From: Methylococcaceae bacterium | Lineage (GTDB): Bacteria; Pseudomonadota; Gammaproteobacteria; Methylococcales; Methylomonadaceae | DNA length: 6,426 bases | Assembly: GCA_005779525.1 (NCBI GenBank) | Contig: SXIZ01000046.1 | Span: forward strand, 1-6,426 | Reading direction: 5' to 3' | In this document: positions 1 through 5,920 of the stretch, one piece after another | Layout of the letters: every line of letters begins with the position of its first letter | How positions within the stretch are numbered: position 1 is the first letter of the stretch | Position numbers and translations under genes: made by a program | The notes under the pieces: model-generated | Databases searched by the model: none | Told to the model about the DNA's origin: nothing | Seen by the model: only the letters and a program-made list of their open reading frames with translations

Positions 1-494
1 ATAATCTCACGGGGTTGGCAACACGCACCTTATTCAACAATCGCTTAGAACAATCCATCTTACAAGCAGAGCGTAATAATGTTTCTTTTTCGATTATTAA
101 TATTGATTTAGATAAATTTAAATCCGTGAATGATGTCTATGGACATAGCATCGGCGACGAACTGTTATTACAAGTTGCGGAACGCATCCGAAATTGTGTA
201 CGCAAATCCGATACTGTGTGTCGTTATGGCGGGGATGAGTTTTTGATCTTAGTGGTGGGTGTGGTTAAAATCGAAGGGGTTTCGATTCTGGCTAAAAAAA
301 TTCTAAAAGCTATAGAGCAACCTTTTTATTTGATGGATAAAAAAATCTCGATCTCATGTAGCATGGGGATTGCAAGCTTCCCCAATGACGCTAAAACCAA
401 AGAGCAGCTTTTAGATGCCGCCGATAAAGCAATGTATCAAGCAAAGCAAAATGGAAAAGCACAAGTTGTAGTGTATCAAGCTATGCTGGCTTAG
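1..494 (+). CDS. Diguanylate cyclase, GGDEF domain (C-terminal part, 5' end outside the window)
   Basis: This is the end of a GGDEF protein that would make cyclic-di-GMP from two GTP. The reading frame is open from base 3, and the first visible residues (NLTGLATRTLF) are the classic opening of a GGDEF domain (DxLTGLxNR), so the TTG at 15 is an internal codon and not a start. The domain then shows the metal-binding segment NIDLDKFKSVND, the intact RYGGDEF active-site loop (GGDEF at 228-242) and the closing DKAMYQAKQNGK helix. An RxxD inhibitory site (RKSD, 201-212) sits exactly five residues before GGDEF, as in product-inhibited cyclases such as PleD. No EAL domain follows; the protein stops about 16 residues after the usual domain end. 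Any N-terminal sensor domain is out of view. It converges on the minus-strand kai cluster. The domain call is firm; the input signal is unknown. Confidence 0.93.
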   Translation, partial: NLTGLATRTLFNNRLEQSILQAERNNVSFSIINIDLDKFKSVNDVYGHSIGDELLLQVAERIRNCVRKSDTVCRYGGDEFLILVVGVVKIEGVSILAKKILKAIEQPFYLMDKKISISCSMGIASFPNDAKTKEQLLDAADKAMYQAKQNGKAQVVVYQAMLA

Positions 495-512
495 CTCTGT
501 GGAAAGAGCTAA
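491..512. terminator. Stem-loop between convergent genes, possible bidirectional terminator without a T-tract
   Basis: The arms TTAGCTCT (491-498) and AGAGCTAA (505-512) pair perfectly over 8 bp around a 6-base loop. The TAG stop of the plus-strand GGDEF gene lies within the first arm. The element fills most of the 23-bp gap between two converging stop codons, which is where a shared terminator is expected. Neither strand has a run of T after the stem, so classical intrinsic termination is not well supported; it may instead protect 3' ends. Confidence 0.4.
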
Positions 513-517
513 TGGGG

Positions 518-2134
518 TTAGTCGCGCATATGCAGAGTAGTGCTGTAAAAGCGATAACCGCCGCCCGATTTTTTTGCATGATACATCGCAGTATCAGAAT
601 TTTTGAGTAATTCTGTGGCTGAAACCCCGTCATGCGGGTAGATGGCGATCCCAGCGCTCAGGCCAATCGTAAAGTTATAATTATTGACCTCCCAACTATG
701 GTTGGCTAGGGCCGATTGTAAGCGCTCGATGACGCTGACCAAAATTTCCCGGTCAGCACTTTCTACAATAACGACAAATTCATCACCGCCGATACGCGCT
801 AGGGTTTCACCATGGCGTAAGGCCGCTTGAAAACATTGGGCGCTAGCGATGAGTACTTCATCCCCTGTATTATGGCCATAAATATCATTCACTTCTTTAA
901 AATGATCTAAATCGATAAAGATCACCCCCAGTCCATGCGAATTGCGTTCTGCTGAGGCAAGCGCTAATTGCATGCGATCCATTAATAACGCGCGATTGGG
1001 GAGGTGGGTTAGGGGGTCAAAGAACGCTAAATGATGGATATATTCTTCATGACGTTTACGTTCGGTAATGTCAGAAAAAATCCCAATATAATTGTCTATC
1101 TTCCCATCATCATTGCGGACCGCAGTCACCGATAACCACTCCGGGTAAATTTCTCCAGATTTGCGTCGATTCCAGATTTCGCCTTGCCAATGGCCGTGTT
1201 CATTAATTTGCCGCCACATTGAGCGATAGAAGTGGATATCTTGACGTTCAGATTTAAGGATACGCGGGGTGAGTCCCAGCACTTCATCGGCCGTGTAACC
1301 CGTAATTTCGGTGAAGGAGCGATTGACGCTCACAAAGCGTTCTTGGGCATCAAGGACGATCACCGCTTCAATACTCTGTTCAAATACGACTGCTGCCAGG
1401 CGTAATGCATTTTCGTTGGCCTTACGTTCGGTGATATCCGAAAAAATCAGCACGTAATGGGTCACCACCCCGAGATTATCGCGTACTACGATGGCAGACA
1501 GCCAACCGGGAAATTTACGGTTATCTTTTGCATGGCAGAGCACTTCGCCTTGCCAACGCCCCCGGTGTTTAAATGCCTTATTAAATAGTTGTTGAAACGA
1601 CAAAATATTTTGTTGTTCCACGAAAAACAAATTGGCGTCTTTATTCAGTAACTCTTCTGGCTGGTAGCCTGTGATTTCGGTAACCGCCGAGTTGCTGGAT
1701 AATAATTTCATGCGTGGGTCGAGGATCAGAATCGCTTCACTACTGTTTTCAAAAACCTTAGCGGCTAAGCGTAAACTTTCTTCCATTTGCTTACGTTGCG
1801 TGATGTCACGTAACTGCGTTAAAAATGCTTTGTGCCCATCCCATTCCGTCTGGGCTACCCGCATTTCTACCATAATGATTTGCCCAGCAGGTAAGGGGAT
1901 GTCCAGTTCGGCACGATCTGCGCCAACTAATGGAAAACCAAAAGGCGCGCCATTAAGATCTTCTTGGGAACGCCCGAAAAGGCTGGAGGCAGCCGGGTTA
2001 GAAAATAGGATAGACCCCTCGTCACTGACAATCAAAATACCGTCAATACTATTATTGACGATATTATGAAAGCGCGATTCACTGAGTTGACGCTGATGTT
2101 GACAATTTTTTAGGGCAGTGATTGCATCTAACAT
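518..2134 (-). CDS. Triple-PAS diguanylate cyclase (PAS-PAS-PAS-GGDEF) downstream of kaiC
   Basis: A 538-residue protein, predicted soluble, with no evident signal peptide or membrane segment. PAS1 spans about residues 20-114, PAS2 about 120-238, PAS3 about 243-360, each ending in a DITxRK motif (typical PAC end), and GGDEF about 370-538. The cyclase domain has FDPLTHLPNR, IDLDHFKEVND (metal Asp about 408), an intact GGDEF loop at 449-453 and SDTAMYHAKKSG. The inhibitory position before GGDEF reads RHGE rather than RxxD, so product inhibition may be weak. There is no EAL domain. PAS2 and PAS3 are close copies of each other. I see no LOV-type cysteine motif, so the ligand is unknown. The ATG at 2134 follows a good AAGGA site in a gap of only 15 bp after kaiC, which argues for one operon. 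The likely role is to link KaiBC status or redox/ligand cues to cyclic-di-GMP; that link is inferred from gene order. Confidence 0.93.
   Translation of the reverse strand: MLDAITALKNCQHQRQLSESRFHNIVNNSIDGILIVSDEGSILFSNPAASSLFGRSQEDLNGAPFGFPLVGADRAELDIPLPAGQIIMVEMRVAQTEWDGHKAFLTQLRDITQRKQMEESLRLAAKVFENSSEAILILDPRMKLLSSNSAVTEITGYQPEELLNKDANLFFVEQQNILSFQQLFNKAFKHRGRWQGEVLCHAKDNRKFPGWLSAIVVRDNLGVVTHYVLIFSDITERKANENALRLAAVVFEQSIEAVIVLDAQERFVSVNRSFTEITGYTADEVLGLTPRILKSERQDIHFYRSMWRQINEHGHWQGEIWNRRKSGEIYPEWLSVTAVRNDDGKIDNYIGIFSDITERKRHEEYIHHLAFFDPLTHLPNRALLMDRMQLALASAERNSHGLGVIFIDLDHFKEVNDIYGHNTGDEVLIASAQCFQAALRHGETLARIGGDEFVVIVESADREILVSVIERLQSALANHSWEVNNYNFTIGLSAGIAIYPHDGVSATELLKNSDTAMYHAKKSGGGYRFYSTTLHMRD
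1056..1081 (-). repeat. Copy 1 of an internal DNA repeat at the PAS3/GGDEF junction
   Basis: These 26 bases match 1422-1447 at nearly every position and encode the FSDITERK end of PAS3. The two copies are 366 bp apart, exactly 122 codons, the length of one PAS-PAC unit. This points to a tandem duplication of a PAS module within the gene. Confidence 0.7.
1422..1447 (-). repeat. Copy 2 of an internal DNA repeat at the PAS2/PAS3 junction
   Basis: Partner of 1056-1081, encoding the FSDITERK end of PAS2. The following linkers also match as protein: LRLAA(K/V)VFE appears before both PAS2 (about 121) and PAS3 (about 244). Confidence 0.7.
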
Positions 2135-2140
2135 AAGCCA

Positions 2141-2145
2141 TCCTT
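2141..2145 (-). promoter_or_regulatory. Shine-Dalgarno site of the PAS-GGDEF gene
   Basis: On the minus strand this reads AAGGA and lies 6 bases before the ATG at 2134. It is the only clear ribosome site in the three-gene kai cluster, and it fixes the start of the cyclase. Confidence 0.7.
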
Positions 2146-2149
2146 GAGA

Positions 2150-3676
2150 TTACTCATTCGATAAGGCTTGCCAGTTTGAACACAGTGCTTTAGGTTGAAA
2201 TGCAGCCCCGCCTAACAGCAGGTTGGTATGTTCTGAAAACGGGTCACCGATATGCATGCCCTGACCATCAATCGTATATTCACGTATCAGTTTTTCATGC
2301 ATGGAGCCGCGCATTTTCAGCACGGTGATGGCTCTGCGGATTTGATTTTCCATTTCGACGTAGCGTAGTAACACTATCGAATCGGTTAAGGTTGAAATAT
2401 GCGCATCGGTGACCGATTTGCCACCGATTAAATCGGGGGTTGTCGCTGTAAATAAAGCGGCGAGCTGATGCGCTTTCACAAACGAGGCGATGCCAATCAC
2501 GAATTCCCGAAAACCTTTATTGGAGGTGATGCGTTCTAAAGCGGAAATACTATCTAAGGCTAAACGATCCGGTTTAAAGCGATCAATTTGGTTTTTAATC
2601 GTCGCAAGATGATCTTCTAAAGTTGCGTTTTCAGGATAAGCGGAAATGATTTTCAAGAAACCCGAGGCTTCCATTCGTTCAAAATCCACGCCCCAGCCTT
2701 TTGCATTACGGTAAAGCTGTTCTCGGCTTTCTTCAAACGCGAGCAATAAACAACGTTCTCCGGTTTTAATACCGCCAGCGATAAATTCGGTGACCATTAA
2801 GGTTTTGCCAGTCCCGGTTGCCCCTGAGACTAAGATAATCGAGTCGCGGAAAATGCCTCCACCACACATATTGTCCAAAACCTGGTTGCCGGAGCTGACG
2901 CGTAGGTCTGAGGATTTTTGATTGAGCTTGATTGCAGACAGTGGAACTACCACCAAACCTTCTTCTGGCACAACCGTAAATGGGTACTCGCCTTTGTGGT
3001 GGTAAGTGCCACGAAACTTTAAAATTTCAATGGTGCGATGACGGATTTGCTCATCTAAGCCATTACGCAAAATCACCACATTATCCGCAACGAATTCTTC
3101 TACGCCAAAACGGGCAATGTTACCGTATTCTTGTTCACGTTCAGTGGTCATTACGGTAGTGACTTGCATTTGTTTCATAATGGTCGCAATACGTAATAAC
3201 TCCAGTCGGATAATGCGCGTTTCCTGAAATTGCGAAAATATGGCGCCCACCGAATCAATGGCAACTCGGCTCGCGTTAACTTTGCCGATGGCGTATTGTA
3301 AGCGCGCCAATAAGGCGCCCAAGTCATAGGTACCAGTGACAACTAATTCATCATCATCGTAATGTGGGGAGGCATCGACAAAAACCCATTTACCCTCAGC
3401 TTCCCATTGGCTGATATTCCAACCTAACGAAACCATATTGCGCCGAATATCTTCAGGCGGTTCCTCAAAGGTGACAAAGACTCCAGCTTCATTGTGACTT
3501 TTAATCCCTTCGGCTAAAAATTGCGCGGCGAATACACTTTTTCCACTGCCTGCAGTACCCGCAACCAAGGTGGTGCGGTGAATGGGTAGCCCCCCGGCGG
3601 CAATTAAATCAAAACCGGGAATGCCTGTAGTGAGTTTTTCAACGGAATTAATTAAAGACGTGTTAGTCATGCTCAT
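2150..3676 (-). CDS. kaiC: Circadian clock protein KaiC homologue (double-domain ATPase/autokinase)
   Basis: A 508-residue RecA-like tandem ATPase, close to the 519 residues of Synechococcus KaiC and recognisably collinear with it. CI spans about residues 12-250 with Walker A GTAGSGKS (40-47), glutamate pair EE 71-72 and Walker B VAIDS (138-142). CII spans about 255-485 with Walker A GATGTGKT (285-292), EE 315-316 and LALDS (372-376). The phosphorylation positions are kept as TDAHIST, residues T423, S428 and T429, equivalent to T426, S431 and T432 of Synechococcus. The GVEEFVADNVVILRN and VLKMRGS segments also match the family. The last 28 residues do not resemble the KaiA-binding tail, which fits the lack of kaiA here. 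Known family role: ATP hydrolysis, phosphorylation cycle and hexamer formation with KaiB binding; activity of this copy is inferred. Two ATGs, 3676 and 3670, are possible, and neither has a good Shine-Dalgarno site. The gap to kaiB is 18 bp, so translation is probably coupled. Confidence 0.97.
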   Translation of the reverse strand: MSMTNTSLINSVEKLTTGIPGFDLIAAGGLPIHRTTLVAGTAGSGKSVFAAQFLAEGIKSHNEAGVFVTFEEPPEDIRRNMVSLGWNISQWEAEGKWVFVDASPHYDDDELVVTGTYDLGALLARLQYAIGKVNASRVAIDSVGAIFSQFQETRIIRLELLRIATIMKQMQVTTVMTTEREQEYGNIARFGVEEFVADNVVILRNGLDEQIRHRTIEILKFRGTYHHKGEYPFTVVPEEGLVVVPLSAIKLNQKSSDLRVSSGNQVLDNMCGGGIFRDSIILVSGATGTGKTLMVTEFIAGGIKTGERCLLLAFEESREQLYRNAKGWGVDFERMEASGFLKIISAYPENATLEDHLATIKNQIDRFKPDRLALDSISALERITSNKGFREFVIGIASFVKAHQLAALFTATTPDLIGGKSVTDAHISTLTDSIVLLRYVEMENQIRRAITVLKMRGSMHEKLIREYTIDGQGMHIGDPFSEHTNLLLGGAAFQPKALCSNWQALSNE

Positions 3677-3694
3677 AATGCAATACTTAGTTGG

Positions 3695-3988
3695 TTAGGT
3701 TGGAGATTTCGGTTGATAGGGGCAGATATCTAAACCCACTAATACCTTTTCAGTTTCCGATAAGTCGCCAATCAGTCGTCTAAGTGGAGGGGGGAGGGCT
3801 TTAATCAGTGTTGGAGTGGCAAGAATGCGTTCATCTTCAGCGAGTTCTGGATGCTCGATAATGTCTATAATCTCGATTTCATATTGCGTATTCAGGTTTT
3901 CTTCGCAAATATGACGGAGATTGCGAATGGCATTTTCTGAGCGCGGGGTTTTGCCACTGATGTAAAGTTTTAATTGAAATTTATCCAT
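3695..3988 (-). CDS. kaiB: Circadian clock protein KaiB
   Basis: A 97-residue thioredoxin-like protein that matches the KaiB family over its full length (Synechococcus KaiB is 102 residues). Landmarks are KLYISGKTPRS (7-17), IEIIDIIEHPELAEDERILATPT with the ATPT turn at 57-60, and the C-terminal half RRLIGDLSETEKVLVGLD (70-87). Known family role: a fold-switching partner that binds the CI ring of KaiC and, in cyanobacteria, antagonises KaiA. It is the first gene of the cluster and is followed after 18 bp by kaiC. The ATG at 3988 is the only Met in the protein and the preceding 15 bases contain no Shine-Dalgarno sequence, which together with a nearby -10-like hexamer suggests leaderless or near-leaderless translation. 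The acidic C-terminal tail of cyanobacterial KaiB is replaced by a short Pro-rich end (CPYQPKSPT). Confidence 0.97.
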   Translation of the reverse strand: MDKFQLKLYISGKTPRSENAIRNLRHICEENLNTQYEIEIIDIIEHPELAEDERILATPTLIKALPPPLRRLIGDLSETEKVLVGLDICPYQPKSPT

Positions 3989-3995
3989 AAGGAAA

Positions 3996-4001
3996 AGTAT
4001 A
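3996..4001 (-). promoter_or_regulatory. Candidate -10 element of kaiB (TATACT), possible near-leaderless start
   Basis: The minus strand reads TATACT, one mismatch from TATAAT and similar to the -10 favoured by RpoS holoenzyme (CTATACT), although the preceding C is absent. Transcription would begin about 7 bases downstream, next to the kaiB ATG at 3988. The -35 position (TCAAAC at 17-bp spacing) is poor. The call rests on position and on the missing ribosome site. Confidence 0.4.
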
Positions 4002-4044
4002 TACCATTGTTAAATGGGGTTTGATAAAAATTTTGCATGTCGTA

Positions 4045-4063
4045 TTTATAAATAAATTATAAA
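4045..4063. promoter_or_regulatory. AT-rich inverted repeat overlapping a TATAAT hexamer upstream of kaiB
   Basis: The arms TTTATAA (4045-4051) and TTATAAA (4057-4063) are perfect 7-bp inverted repeats with a 5-base spacer. A perfect minus-strand TATAAT lies at 4061-4056, inside the right arm, so the repeat could be an operator over an upstream kaiB promoter with a leader of roughly 60 bases. The matching -35 region is weak. AT-rich symmetry can also occur by chance. Confidence 0.3.
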
Positions 4064-4087
4064 ACAATCTCTTGCGATGTGCTTTTG

Positions 4088-4116
4088 AACTTAAGTTATC
4101 ATGTAGGCCTTAGGCC
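4088..4116. repeat. Two adjacent palindromes upstream of kaiB
   Basis: AACTTAAGTT (4088-4097) is a perfect 10-bp palindrome, and GGCCT-T-AGGCC (4106-4116) is a perfect 5+1+5 palindrome whose GC content stands out in an AT-rich spacer. Their closeness suggests a protein-binding site or a weak hairpin; the function is unknown. Confidence 0.35.
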
Positions 4117-4123
4117 AAATTTC

Positions 4124-4158
4124 ATATATTTTCACTGAGCCTGAATATATTGCTCACT
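4124..4158. repeat. Direct repeats phased by 21 bp upstream of kaiB
   Basis: ATATATT followed by TTCACT (4124-4136) recurs as ATATATT followed by GCTCACT (4145-4158), 21 bp apart or two helical turns. An inverted pair TGAGC (4136-4140) / GCTCA (4152-4156) interleaves with them. This could be a tandem activator site about 140 bp upstream of kaiB. Confidence 0.3.
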
Positions 4159-4262
4159 AAAATAATACGTACGCATGGTGCTTAATGAGTTGTTGGCTGC
4201 AAATTCTCGAGCGGTCTTGTAATTAATGTAGATAAAAAATCAGTTTTTGCAGAGGCGAATCG

Positions 4263-5045
4263 TTAAATTTCTTTATGCGTCAGCCAAGAATAAAAGCTAT
4301 CCGCAGTCTGACCTTGGGGATGATATTCTGCTCCCACCCAACCTTGGTAACCAGAGGCGGCGATAGCGGCAAAAATAGCTGAAAAATCCAAATGCCCGGT
4401 TCCAGGTTGGCCACGTCCAGGCACATCAGCGAATTGAATGTGACCAATTTTAGATGCGTGTTGCATTATAAAAGCGGCGCTATTGTCTCCCATACGTTGC
4501 ATATGATACACATCATACTGCATGTATAGATTGGGGAGTTGCATCAGCTCAAGTAAATTCAGCATTTGCTGACTGCTATGGATGATAAATCCCGGCATAT
4601 CAAAGGTATTGATAGCCTCAAAGACGGTTTTAATCCCTAATGGCGCGAAAGCTTTTACAGCGTAGGCGAGATTAGCACTTAAGGTTTCTAAATATTCAGG
4701 TAATCTTTGGGGGGTTAAGCAACGACCGGGTAAAACATTGATCGCTGACGGTTTAAGAATTTCAGCATAATGTACCGCTTGATCGACGGCCGCTTGAAAT
4801 TGATCGCGTAGCTGCGGAACCGCCGCTAATCCTTCGCCGCCTTTTAACAAATCAGCGGCTGCTACATTAAATAACACCAAATGTAACTGTTGTTCATCCA
4901 GTAATGCTTTGAGTTGTTCCGCCGTATGGGCATACGGAAATTGGATTTCGACCTCGTTAAAGCCATAGTGGCGGGCAAGCATAAAGCGCTGAGTGAGCTC
5001 GACTTCATTGAATAGTACACTGACATTGGCGCTGAAACGTAACAT
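4263..5045 (-). CDS. hyi: Hydroxypyruvate isomerase-like TIM-barrel protein (Hyi/OtnI family)
   Basis: A 260-residue xylose isomerase-like TIM barrel close in length and sequence to E. coli Hyi (258 residues), starting with the hallmark MLRFSANVSVLF. Conserved pieces are FPY (36-38), FEAIN with the catalytic Glu at about 143, PGF, YDVYHMQRM (metal Asp about 178), IGHIQFAD (Gln about 204), GRGQPGTG (210-217) and GWVGAEY (Glu about 240). The known reaction is hydroxypyruvate to tartronate semialdehyde with a divalent metal. The ATG shares one base with the stop of the upstream dehydrogenase, and no ribosome site is visible, so translation is probably coupled. In E. coli the same partners lie with gcl in the glyoxylate/allantoin region; gcl is not in this window. 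The related 2-oxotetronate isomerase OtnI cannot be excluded, though no tetronate kinase or aldolase is nearby. Confidence 0.85.
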   Translation of the reverse strand: MLRFSANVSVLFNEVELTQRFMLARHYGFNEVEIQFPYAHTAEQLKALLDEQQLHLVLFNVAAADLLKGGEGLAAVPQLRDQFQAAVDQAVHYAEILKPSAINVLPGRCLTPQRLPEYLETLSANLAYAVKAFAPLGIKTVFEAINTFDMPGFIIHSSQQMLNLLELMQLPNLYMQYDVYHMQRMGDNSAAFIMQHASKIGHIQFADVPGRGQPGTGHLDFSAIFAAIAASGYQGWVGAEYHPQGQTADSFYSWLTHKEI

Positions 5046-5920
5046 TAGTTTGGCCGATAAAGTTTGATCAATGTGGCTGGATCTTGATCTAAAAATCCTT
5101 GGCTACTATGTAACTGCATCAGTTGTGCTGCTAATCCAGACATGGGGATCGCTTGGCCTTGGGTTTTTGCGAGGTCGCGGGCCATGTTGAGATCTTTTAA
5201 TAAGGTTTTAACACGCCATTTAATCGGGGTGAATTGATTGGCTGCCATTTCGGGTGCCAAGATTTGTAGTGGCTTAGAGTCTGCAAAGCCCCCCGCTAGA
5301 GCATTGGCGATTTGACTGGCATCGACACCTGCTTGTTCTGCTAAGGCAATCATTTCCGCAATTACTAAAGCATTGCAACTGACCAGCATTTGATTACAAA
5401 TTTTCGTGACTTGACCACTACCGACCTCGCCCATATGGGTAAGCTGCTGATACAGTGGCGCTAACACCTGACGGGCAATCGCGATGTCGGCCACGCTGCC
5501 CCCCGCCATAATCGCTAAAGTACCTTGTTCCGCCCCGACGACGCCACCAGAAACTGGGGCATCTACCCAATGCATGTCATGGCTTGCAAGCTGCGTAGCG
5601 AGTTCACGCGTGGTTTGCGGGGAAATACTGGAGAGGTCAATAAGCAATTTGCCTGCTTTGGCATAGGGTAAAATGCTTTGCCTGACGATGGTACTGACGG
5701 CGTCTTCATCGGCGAGACAGACTAAAACAATGTCAACGGCGTCCATTAAACTGGGCAGTTCGTTATGGACGATGGCTCCGGCAGCGCTAACAGTGCTTAA
5801 TTTTGCAGGGCTGCGATTCCAGACATGTACGCTGAAACCTGCTTGCAGTAAGCGTAGCGTCATGGGTTGACCCATCAGCCCGATACCAATAAAGCCTAAA
5901 GTATTGTGAGAATTTGGCAT
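5045..5920 (-). CDS. NADP-type beta-hydroxyacid dehydrogenase, probably tartronate semialdehyde reductase
   Basis: A 291-residue member of the 3-hydroxyisobutyrate dehydrogenase family. It has a Rossmann motif GFIGIGLMG (residues 9-17), WNRS (34-37) after the second strand, where the Arg suggests NADP(H) preference, the substrate loop DAPVSGG (120-126), and the catalytic segment GSGQVTKICN with Lys at about 173. The C-terminal helical part includes LLKDLNMA. Pairing with the hyi-like gene (1-bp overlap) supports 2-hydroxy-3-oxopropionate reductase, giving D-glycerate, as GlxR/GarR do; 3-hydroxyisobutyrate or succinic semialdehyde substrates remain possible, so no symbol is given. I chose the ATG at 5920, which leaves 8 residues before the Rossmann motif. 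An in-frame GTG at 5929 would add three residues. Neither start has a clear Shine-Dalgarno sequence. Confidence 0.88.
   Translation of the reverse strand: MPNSHNTLGFIGIGLMGQPMTLRLLQAGFSVHVWNRSPAKLSTVSAAGAIVHNELPSLMDAVDIVLVCLADEDAVSTIVRQSILPYAKAGKLLIDLSSISPQTTRELATQLASHDMHWVDAPVSGGVVGAEQGTLAIMAGGSVADIAIARQVLAPLYQQLTHMGEVGSGQVTKICNQMLVSCNALVIAEMIALAEQAGVDASQIANALAGGFADSKPLQILAPEMAANQFTPIKWRVKTLLKDLNMARDLAKTQGQAIPMSGLAAQLMQLHSSQGFLDQDPATLIKLYRPN

Larger units (their letters stand above)
3989..4262. other. 274-bp AT-rich non-coding region between hyi-like gene and kaiB
   Basis: I find no convincing open reading frame or RNA gene here. It is the 5' region of the kai cluster and the 3' region of the hyi-like gene. 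It holds two -10-like hexamers on the minus strand (4001-3996 and 4061-4056), a small CCATT/AATGG hairpin (4004-4017), an AT-rich inverted repeat (4045-4063), a 10-bp palindrome (4088-4097), a GGCCT/AGGCC palindrome (4106-4116) and phased ATATATT repeats (4124-4158). A weak AAAAA/TTTTT stem at 4235-4248 lies just after the hyi stop but has no GC pairs, so no good terminator separates the two units. Confidence 0.7.

Noticed and set aside
15..17. TTG at 15 as the start of the first GGDEF gene
   Set aside because: The frame is open to the window edge and the residues before it (NLTG) belong to the conserved start of the GGDEF domain, so the gene is cut by the window rather than starting here.
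1671..2069. Open frame of 132 codons on the plus strand
   Set aside because: It lies wholly antisense to the PAS region of the cyclase gene, has no ribosome site or recognisable motif, and the opposite strand encodes clear PAS domains.
4153..4189. CTCACTAA / TTAATGAG imperfect inverted repeat
   Set aside because: The loop is 21 bases, one pair is a wobble and no T-tract follows; likely chance.
4235..4248. AAAAA-TCAG-TTTTT stem as an intrinsic terminator of the hyi-like gene
   Set aside because: The stem has only five A:T pairs and no GC content, so it is too weak to call.
3989..4262. Possible small RNA, riboswitch or kaiA-like small gene in the kaiB upstream region
   Set aside because: No open frame with a family motif and no extended stable fold could be seen by eye; the region looks like a promoter spacer.
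5484..5870. Two short plus-strand open frames (5484-5666 and 5673-5870)
   Set aside because: Both are antisense to the Rossmann and substrate-loop region of the dehydrogenase and show low-complexity, motif-free translations.
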